Source: Planktothrix agardhii NIES-204 (lineage in GTDB: Bacteria; Cyanobacteriota; Cyanobacteriia; Cyanobacteriales; Microcoleaceae). From it: a DNA stretch of 64,000 nt. How positions within the stretch are numbered: position 1 is the first letter of the stretch; each line of letters opens with the position of its first letter. The stretch is taken from contig AP017991.1 in NCBI GenBank assembly GCA_003609755.1, forward strand, positions 1,257,501 through 1,321,500, written 5' to 3'. The notes beneath the pieces were generated by a model. That model was not told the origin of the DNA, searched no databases, and worked only from the letters and a program-made list of their open reading frames with translations. Made by a program: the position numbers and the translations under genes. Of this stretch, positions 57,755-64,000 are shown piece after piece.

Positions 57755-58041
57755 GATTTCAAGTTAAAAATAATGATAGCTGGGAATTGGGAACAGGGAA
57801 CAGGGAACAGACTTTACCACAAGTGGTTTACTGGATTAGTTTTTGTCAAATACCGAATTTAGATGCGCTCCGAAGATTATATAGCGCTACGCATTACAGT
57901 TAGGACACTTTTTATTCCTGAAACCCTTTCACTGCTTACTGTTCCCTGTTACCGAGTGCTACGCACCATAAAAGTTTTATGGTGGTTTTGATTATTTTTT
58001 TTAGTTATAATTAACTTGAATAAATCCGCCCGTAATCCTAT
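57752..58041 (+). repeat. Second copy of the AAA-gene leader direct repeat
   Basis: Matches 56862-57151 base for base except for a few substitutions, an extra GGGAACA-type heptamer near 57790, and a rearranged right end of the MITE-like element. It includes the non-functional last codons of the YbjN-like gene. Confidence 0.93.
57880..57969. mobile_element. MITE-like small repeat element, copy 3
   Basis: Left end TATAGCGCTACGCATTACAG is identical to copy 2, but the right end reads gagtgctacgcaccata, in the opposite sense to the expected terminal repeat. It arose with the tandem duplication and has since changed. Confidence 0.55.
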
Positions 58042-58060
58042 TTTTTAATCAGGTTTTAAA

Positions 58061-59878
58061 ATGAATAATTTATTTGATGGGTTTGATCAATTATTTGAAC
58101 TAGCAAAAACCTTAGATGAAAAAATCAAAAGTGGAGAAATTAAAACCGACGTACAAATTGGTTCTCGCACCAGTATTCCTAGACAGGGGAATATACCCAA
58201 AAACAATACAGAATCCCATTCTGTAATTATTACACCTCCATCGGTGGAAACCCCATCAGAAACCCCTAATTTTTCTGCTCAAAATTTCCATCCCCTATGC
58301 AATATTTCAGAAGTGGGGGGGTTAGGAGATGTGATTCAACAATTACGAGAATTAGTAGAATTGCCTTTAAAACGTCCTGAATTGTTAGCAAAATTAGGCT
58401 TAGAACCCCCCCGTGGCGTATTATTTGTTGGCCCACCCGGAACGGGTAAAACCCTAACCGCCAGGGCTTTTGCAGAAGAATTAGGAGTCAGTTATATTGC
58501 TATTGTCGGCCCGGAAGTTATGGGCAAATATTATGGGGAAGCGGAAGCCAAATTAAGACAAATTTTTGAGAAAGCCGCGAAATCAGCCCCTTGTATTATA
58601 TTTATTGATGAAATTGACAGTTTAGCCCCCCATCGTTCCCAAGTAGAAGGGGAAGTGGAAAAACGATTAGTCGCTCAATTATTAGGCTTAATGGATGGTT
58701 TTGCCAAAACCCCAGGCGTGATTGTTTTAGCCTCAACAAATCGCCCCGATGCTATTGACCCAGCCCTACGACGTCCGGGCAGATTTGATAAAGAAATTCG
58801 CTTTCGAGTTCCTGATAGAAATGGGCGCTTAGAAATCCTTACCATTCTAACACAATCCATGCCCTTAAAAACAGTTAATTTAGAAGAAATTGCCGATTTG
58901 TCTGTGGGATTTGTCGGGGCAGATTTAAAAGCTACTTGTCAAGCCGCAGCCTATACAGCTTTACGTCGTCAGGTTCCCTCTTTAGAAGCGACCGTTCCCG
59001 ATCAATTGTATATTAATCAACAGGATTTTATCGACGCTTTAACGGAAATTAAGCCTTCGGTTTTGCGGTCGGTAGAAGTGGAAAATCCCAATATTTCATG
59101 GGAAGAAATTGGCGGTTTAGAGAGTATTAAACAAACCTTACAGGATTCCGTAGAAGGTCAGTTACTTTACCCGGAATTGTATCAACAAACCGGAGCCAAA
59201 GCCCCTCGCGGAATCTTACTTTGGGGGCCACCCGGAACGGGTAAAACCTTATTAGCAAAAGCGATCGCATCCCAATCTAGGGCTAATTTTATTGCGGTGA
59301 ATGGGCCGGAATTATTAACCCGTTGGCTAGGAGCAGCCGAAGCCGCTGTTCGAGAATTATTTGCTAAGGCTAGACAAGCCTCTCCCTGTGTTATTTTTAT
59401 TGATGAAATTGATAGTTTAGCTCCGATTCGTGGGGCTTATCTGGGAGATTCAGGGGTAAGCGATCGCGTTGTAGGGCAATTATTAACGGAATTAGACGGG
59501 TTACAAAATAGTTCTGAAGTATTATTAATTGGGGCAACAAATCGCCCCGAAGCTATCGATCCAGCCCTCTTGAGATCGGGAAGATTAGATTTACAATTGA
59601 AAGTCGATTTACCCGATATTAATAGTCGTTTAGCGATCCTGAAAGTTCATAATAAAAACCGTCCTTTAGTTGATATTAATTTAACAAATTGGGCAACGGA
59701 AACTGAAGGTTGGAATGGGGCAGATTTAGCATTATTAAGTAATCAAGCCGCCTTAGAAGCCATCCGTCGCTATCGTCGCCAAGGGTTAACTGATCCGAAA
59801 GAAATTTCGATTACGACCGAAGATTTCCGTTTAGGATATGAAGGATTGATCTTACATCGAACTCAATCCAAACCCTAA
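58061..59878 (+). CDS. CDC48/p97-like double AAA ATPase
   Basis: 605 residues. An N-terminal part of about 80 residues without a recognised Cdc48 N domain is followed by two AAA modules. D1 (about 88-330): Walker A GPPGTGKT (124-131) and Walker B CIIFIDEIDSL (about 176). D2 (about 345-600): Walker A GPPGTGKT (389-396), Walker B CVIFIDEIDSL (about 442), and arginine-finger-region residues ALRRPGRFDKE in D1 and LLRSGRLDLQ in D2. Such proteins form hexamers that unfold or extract proteins. No adaptor or protease gene is adjacent. A duplicated tRNA promoter lies upstream. Confidence 0.93.
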   Translation: MNNLFDGFDQLFELAKTLDEKIKSGEIKTDVQIGSRTSIPRQGNIPKNNTESHSVIITPPSVETPSETPNFSAQNFHPLCNISEVGGLGDVIQQLRELVELPLKRPELLAKLGLEPPRGVLFVGPPGTGKTLTARAFAEELGVSYIAIVGPEVMGKYYGEAEAKLRQIFEKAAKSAPCIIFIDEIDSLAPHRSQVEGEVEKRLVAQLLGLMDGFAKTPGVIVLASTNRPDAIDPALRRPGRFDKEIRFRVPDRNGRLEILTILTQSMPLKTVNLEEIADLSVGFVGADLKATCQAAAYTALRRQVPSLEATVPDQLYINQQDFIDALTEIKPSVLRSVEVENPNISWEEIGGLESIKQTLQDSVEGQLLYPELYQQTGAKAPRGILLWGPPGTGKTLLAKAIASQSRANFIAVNGPELLTRWLGAAEAAVRELFAKARQASPCVIFIDEIDSLAPIRGAYLGDSGVSDRVVGQLLTELDGLQNSSEVLLIGATNRPEAIDPALLRSGRLDLQLKVDLPDINSRLAILKVHNKNRPLVDINLTNWATETEGWNGADLALLSNQAALEAIRRYRRQGLTDPKEISITTEDFRLGYEGLILHRTQSKP

Positions 59879-60156
59879 CCAAAACTTTAAGCTGTATTCC
59901 CTAACCTAATTATTCTGGATGTTGGCGGCAGGGCGCAACCTGAGAGTTTATCCTATATTAGAAGCCTGTAGCCACTATTTGATTAGTAGTTACGAATAGA
60001 TGTTGTAGGTAGACTAGAAATTCCTAAATCTATTCCTATGGCTACCATTTTTGATAAAATCTAATGATCAACGACTCGCTAGGGTCAGGGTTAAGGTGAT
60101 CTTTATATTAAACTGAACCGCAAGCAAAATTTCTATAGGGAGAGGATAGTATTTTT

Positions 60157-62145
60157 ATGGTTTATGCAGAATATTTAGGTCAACCTTCTATTTTTGAATT
60201 AGCCCGGACTGGAGACCTAAGGGCAATTAGCGATTTAATTAATACCTATCTCAGACCTGAAGGGATCTCAGCGAGAGTCGCGCCCCCCGATCATAAAGGC
60301 TGTTTACCCGTCCTGGTTGAATTTCAACAGGAAGCCATGAATGAGGGCATTGTTAAGTTTATCTGTCACTTGCTGTGGAAACTCAACGCCCCTAACCTAG
60401 AAGGAGTAAAAATTGCCGCCCGGTATCAAGGAGATGGGGAGATTCTCTGGAAACAATCGGTACGGCTAGTGACTCCAGCCAATCAAGTTTATCGAAGCAA
60501 AGGACAAGCATACCGACGGTGGTTAAATCTGGACGGGATTAAATTTAAAACCCTGCGGTTAATGTTTATGATGGGTTCGGCCGTTTCTACCTTTGTATTG
60601 GGCTGTTGGGTGAGTTACTACGAAGTCAACGCCCAACAACTCCCCCTATCCAACCCTCAAGAAAAGGTAGTGATGGTCGCACCGCCACCAAAACGCCATG
60701 ATACCGTGCAAGCCGCCTTAGAAGTAGTTCCAGTGGTACAACAGGAACAAGTCAAAAATCCCCAAGATCCAACGGTGACTTTAGTATTTGGGGGAGATGT
60801 CACCCTGTCCGATCACTTTGAAGATGTGATTGGGACGAACTACTCCCTACCCTTTGCCCAACTCCCCGAATATCAGGATGCCGATGTGGCTATGGTGAAT
60901 TTAGAAAATCCCCTCACCCGTTCTACCCTACGCCGTCCTAACAAACAATTTAATTTTAAGGCCGATCCAGAATCCGTAAAAGTATTAACAGAAGGGGGAA
61001 TTGATATTGTCAATCTCGCCAATAATCATACGATGGACTATGAGGAACCGGGGCTAGTGGAAACCATGGCAACTTTAGACCAAGCGGGAATTAAGACCGT
61101 GGGAGCAGGTCGGGATATTAAAGAAGCTCGTCGGCCCACGATTATTGAAGTTAAAGGTCAACGAATTGCCTATTTAGGCTATTACGATGCCGACTTTCAT
61201 GCTGCTACTGAGAGTTTAGCCGGAACCAATCCCCGTTATGATGAGCGGGTAGCCGCCGATATTAAAGCCATTCGAGATCAGGTGGATTGGGTGGTGGTTA
61301 ACTACCATTGGGGCGTAGAACTGGCGGAATATCCGGGGGACTGGCAAATTGACCTGGCTCGATTTACGATTGATCAAGGAGCCGATGTGGTGATTGGTCA
61401 TCATCCCCATACCCTACAGGGTGCAGAAATTTATAAAGGTCGGCCGATTGTTTACTCCCTGGGGAATTTTATTTTTGGGGGAAATAGTCGCGCGGACTAT
61501 GAAACTGCTGTGCTTAGAGTTGCCCTAAATGCTAACCATCAAATGAAGGTCGAGTTTTTACCAGTAGAAGTGACCCAATATCAAGCTAAGGTGATATCAA
61601 CTAAAAAAGGCGAGGATATTATTAAACGGGTGGGGCGACTCTCACAAATTTTTGATCAGCCCATGCAGTCCTCCGTCGTCTTAGACACCCACCAACGACA
61701 GATTAAACAGGTGGATGCAGCCTTAACCGAACCGACTTTACCCTTAGTGACGGAACCTAAGCCAGAAAGTCCACCTACTGCGACGGAGATAGTCCCATCG
61801 GAACCCCCGAAAACACTGTTCTCCGAACCCATGCAGTCTCCAGTTTCTGATGGGTCGGGGTCTATGTCACAGACTGAATCCCCCTTACCCCCTAAATTAG
61901 AAACTAAAACGGAAACCCAGGATGACCTCAAACCCTATATTGATCAACCTTTTATTAAAGATCCGTTTATCTCCCTTCCTTCTTTTCCCCAGGCTCCCGT
62001 CCCTAGCACCCAAAGTTATAGGGGTTCCAACTCCCCAATTTCGTTTCAAATTGCTATTCCTAAACAGCAATCTGTGAGCACGGGATCTCATGCTGAAATT
62101 GATCTTCCTTTGAAACATCGAGAGCTTGATCAAGTCATAGGCTAA
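60157..62145 (+). CDS. CapA-family metallophosphoesterase-like protein
   Basis: 662 residues. An N-terminal cytoplasmic domain of about 115 residues (QPSIFELARTGDLRAISDLI) of a type seen in cyanobacterial proteins precedes one transmembrane helix (about 134-155). The CapA/PgsA domain (about 206-455) has GGDVTL, VNLENPLT, NLANNHTMDY and HHPHTLQG, the metal-ligand pattern of calcineurin-like phosphoesterases used in polyglutamate capsule synthesis. A disordered Pro/Ser-rich tail follows (500-662). Role in a capsule or wall is inferred; no capB/C genes are nearby. An AGGGAGAGG ribosome-binding site precedes the ATG. Confidence 0.88.
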   Translation: MVYAEYLGQPSIFELARTGDLRAISDLINTYLRPEGISARVAPPDHKGCLPVLVEFQQEAMNEGIVKFICHLLWKLNAPNLEGVKIAARYQGDGEILWKQSVRLVTPANQVYRSKGQAYRRWLNLDGIKFKTLRLMFMMGSAVSTFVLGCWVSYYEVNAQQLPLSNPQEKVVMVAPPPKRHDTVQAALEVVPVVQQEQVKNPQDPTVTLVFGGDVTLSDHFEDVIGTNYSLPFAQLPEYQDADVAMVNLENPLTRSTLRRPNKQFNFKADPESVKVLTEGGIDIVNLANNHTMDYEEPGLVETMATLDQAGIKTVGAGRDIKEARRPTIIEVKGQRIAYLGYYDADFHAATESLAGTNPRYDERVAADIKAIRDQVDWVVVNYHWGVELAEYPGDWQIDLARFTIDQGADVVIGHHPHTLQGAEIYKGRPIVYSLGNFIFGGNSRADYETAVLRVALNANHQMKVEFLPVEVTQYQAKVISTKKGEDIIKRVGRLSQIFDQPMQSSVVLDTHQRQIKQVDAALTEPTLPLVTEPKPESPPTATEIVPSEPPKTLFSEPMQSPVSDGSGSMSQTESPLPPKLETKTETQDDLKPYIDQPFIKDPFISLPSFPQAPVPSTQSYRGSNSPISFQIAIPKQQSVSTGSHAEIDLPLKHRELDQVIG

Positions 62146-62214
62146 GATTCTAACGGTCACCCACTGAGTGAATTTGTTTACCTGTCCAAAGTTTATTTAT
62201 TCCTAACTATTACT

Positions 62215-63108
62215 GTGTTTGCGATCGCACTGAAACCCCATCAACAATATAAAACCTACGTCCTATCTGACCCGGCTACCCAGTCGAGCCTAGAAGTTGT
62301 ACCCGAACGGGGCGGAATCATTACCCGTTGGCAAGTCGAGGATCAGGATTTACTGTATTTAGATAGTGAACGGTTTGCTAATCCTGAGTTAACGGTACGG
62401 GGCGGAATCCCGATTTTATTCCCCATTTGTGGGAATTTACCCGATGATACCTACACCTATCAGGGTCAAAAGTATACCCTCAAACAACATGGTTTTGCTC
62501 GAAATTTGCCCTGGACAGTAGCACAACAGGCGACAAATCAGGGGGCTGCGATTACCTTGGTCTTGACAAGTAATCCCCAAACCCGTTCCGTTTATCCCTT
62601 TGATTTTGAAGTGGAGTTTACCTATACCCTCAAAGGTAACTCTTTACAAATTTTCCAACGTTATACGAACCTCTGCGGGACAACCGATAGTCTACCCGCC
62701 CAGACCATGCCCTTTTCCACGGGGTTACATCCTTATTTCCTAGCGGGAGATAAGGAGCAATTGGCTTTTGAAATTCCAGCGATGCAGTATCGAGATCAAC
62801 GTAACCAGAAAAACCATTTGTTTACGGGGCGCTTTGATCCCTTGGAGGAGGAAATAGACGGGCTGTTTAATCCCTTAACTGGGTTAGCTACCACCACCAT
62901 TGATCACAGTCGTCGCTCTAAAATTATTATGGGCTATAGTTATGCCTATTCTAGTGTGGTCTATTGGACAGTCAAGGGCAAAGATTACTATTGTTTGGAA
63001 CCTTGGACAGCCCCCCGCAATGCGATGAATACGGGAAAATTATTGACCTATCTCAAGCCCGGAGCCAGTTGTGAGATGCTCGTCCACCTGAGCGCAACAT
63101 TTTTTTAA
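62215..63108 (+). CDS. Aldose 1-epimerase family protein
   Basis: 297 residues of the galactose mutarotase fold. RGGIPILFPICG (about 62) and LKQHGFARNLPW (about 91) match the active-site strands, with His in the latter, and CLEPWTAPRNAMNTG (about 262) supplies the catalytic Glu region. It interconverts alpha and beta sugar anomers; relatives act on glucose-6-phosphate or galactose. GTG start at 62215. A fragment of its 3' end is duplicated at 57590. Confidence 0.88.
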   Translation: MFAIALKPHQQYKTYVLSDPATQSSLEVVPERGGIITRWQVEDQDLLYLDSERFANPELTVRGGIPILFPICGNLPDDTYTYQGQKYTLKQHGFARNLPWTVAQQATNQGAAITLVLTSNPQTRSVYPFDFEVEFTYTLKGNSLQIFQRYTNLCGTTDSLPAQTMPFSTGLHPYFLAGDKEQLAFEIPAMQYRDQRNQKNHLFTGRFDPLEEEIDGLFNPLTGLATTTIDHSRRSKIIMGYSYAYSSVVYWTVKGKDYYCLEPWTAPRNAMNTGKLLTYLKPGASCEMLVHLSATFF

Positions 63109-63116
63109 GAAACCCC

Positions 63117-63145
63117 TTGCCAACCCGAAAGTGTTGTGTTACTAT
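63117..63145 (+). promoter_or_regulatory. Candidate tRNA-Lys promoter
   Basis: TTGCCA (63117-63122), a 17-base spacer and TACTAT (63140-63145) lie 35 bases before the tRNA. Confidence 0.6.
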
Positions 63146-63179
63146 TAGAAACTGTGCGTGGGAAAAGTACAAAACGCGC

Positions 63180-63251
<72 letters not shown>

Positions 63252-63263
63252 TAAAAGATTTAC

Positions 63264-63304
63264 CAGTCATGCCATTCATCAACCAACAGTGAATGACATG
63301 ACTG
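63264..63304. terminator. Long inverted repeat after tRNA-Lys
   Basis: CAGTCATGCCATTCA (63264-63278) and TGAATGACATGACTG (63290-63304) form a 15-base stem with one mismatch and an eleven-base loop. It lies between tRNA-Lys and the converging HNH gene and could end transcription from both sides, though no T tract follows. Confidence 0.5.
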
Positions 63305-63342
63305 ATAATGACTTATGTTCAGCATTCGCAGTATATGATTTT

Positions 63343-64000
63343 TTAATGTTCTCGTTGCAAATTGCATTGACGATGCACTAAACGAGCATTTTCTGGAATA
63401 GTTTTACCGCCTCGCCAGTAATGTTTTTCATGATCGAGAGCAGCATCATTAATTAAGGTAATGCGCTGATTACAAATTTTGCAAGTTGGGTCTTGTCGAT
63501 AAATTTCTTCTTTCAACTGGCGGGAAAATACTCGTTGCGAGTCATTAGGATATGTAACCTTCATCACTTCAGCTAATCGTTGTTTCCACGTTGAAAATGA
63601 GTAATCAATTCTTTGAATATCTCCCGTTGAAGTTTTAACGCAATCCACCCATTTTTCATCTGTACTAATTAAATCTAAATATTCCTCATAAATTAGATCA
63701 GAAGCACGGGTTAAAGCACCTAAATCATAATCGGCGAATGAAACAGTAAGAACTTGAAAAATAGAAGCATTAAGCTGTGTTGACCAACTTCCTCTTTCTG
63801 TTCTTAATCGAAAGGCTTGAATTCCGAAAATAGTATAAGCTGCTTTCATTGATTTTTTAAAAGTCTCTCTAAATTCGTTAAGTTTGTCTGCGCCTGGATT
63901 TCGATAAGCTTGTAGAAACTCATTTAAAAAATTCTTCATTCCTTTTCGAGCATTCCTATAATTCATTTGCAAGAAAGCCAAGTATCGTAAAACTAAACCT
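63343..64000 (-). CDS. DUF262/HNH-type nuclease-like protein, 5' end outside window
   Basis: At least 219 codons; the frame is open to the window edge at 64000, so the true start lies beyond (the TTG at 63981 is internal). The C-terminus has an HNH motif: CKICNQRI, LDHEKHYWRGGKT and ENARLVHRQCNLQ, with zinc-binding Cys pairs. The upstream LRYLAFLQMNYRNARKGMKNFL stretch resembles the C-terminal part of DUF262 (GmrSD-like) proteins. DUF262/HNH proteins occur in defence islands, often by tRNA genes, as here. It runs towards tRNA-Lys. Family call is by pattern and tentative. Confidence 0.7.
   Translation of the reverse strand, partial: GLVLRYLAFLQMNYRNARKGMKNFLNEFLQAYRNPGADKLNEFRETFKKSMKAAYTIFGIQAFRLRTERGSWSTQLNASIFQVLTVSFADYDLGALTRASDLIYEEYLDLISTDEKWVDCVKTSTGDIQRIDYSFSTWKQRLAEVMKVTYPNDSQRVFSRQLKEEIYRQDPTCKICNQRITLINDAALDHEKHYWRGGKTIPENARLVHRQCNLQREH

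Noticed and set aside
57721-57903. 60-codon plus-strand frame
   Set aside because: It spans the duplication joint, tRNA start and MITE-like element; no protein features.

Overview
The window reads as a chromosomal segment of a filamentous, bloom-type cyanobacterium (order Oscillatoriales, Planktothrix-like by overall feel; genus-level placement is inference). Evidence for a cyanobacterium: a chlorophyll-pathway cyclase (AcsF), a photosystem II assembly factor (Psb28 family), a one-helix high-light-inducible protein, more than 20 copies of the octamer GCGATCGC (HIP1), heptanucleotide tandem repeats, and abundant CHAT, TIR, STAND/WD40 and FHA-type genes in AT-rich DNA.

Layout. 1-1.6 kb: 3'-truncated 16S rRNA gene (minus) and its promoter. 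2-9 kb: housekeeping block (non-catalytic M16 peptidase homologue, mnmA, a SPOR-like exported protein, a PMT/ArnT-type glycosyltransferase, and prfB with its +1 programmed frameshift). 9-17.5 kb: the most striking accessory locus, with a caspase-like protease fused to TIR, a 1328-residue TIR-STAND-TM-WD40 protein, and a papain-like protease with peptidoglycan-binding-like segments. 17.5-26 kb: a coiled-coil membrane protein, moeA, a 59-aa HLIP overlapping sdhB, a beta-propeller-like membrane protein, and a YcgQ/YcgR-type permease pair. 26-33 kb: acsF, a CHAT protease, tatC, an HD-like protein, a beta-hydroxyacid dehydrogenase, a short Nudix protein and tRNA-Gln. 33-43.5 kb: LRAT-like protein, PAS-GGDEF-EAL regulator, mutS, exbB/exbD, ruvA, HI0933-type flavoprotein with rubredoxin, polysaccharide deacetylase. 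43.6-50 kb: surface proteins (RTX/FG-GAP, SLH), hicBA, a methyltransferase and a degraded accessory patch. 50-55 kb: a giant FHA-type secreted protein with a damaged CHAT domain. 55-64 kb: coaE, psb28, a 37-aa membrane protein, a YbjN-like protein, a CDC48-like AAA ATPase, CapA, aldose epimerase, tRNA-Lys and a DUF262/HNH gene running off the end.

Two observations deserve most attention. First, the 9-17.5 kb locus has the architecture of a bacterial NLR-like pathway: a WD40 sensor with a STAND switch carries an N-terminal TIR, and its neighbour carries a caspase with a C-terminal TIR, so a TIR-TIR contact could link sensor to protease, with a papain-like protease as possible second effector. 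Second, 56862-57754 is a fossil of a tandem duplication of the 5.4-kb AAA-CapA-epimerase block: it still holds, in the original order and orientation, fragments of all three genes plus the promoter and first six bases of tRNA-Lys. This leaves a tRNA promoter copy upstream of the intact AAA gene.
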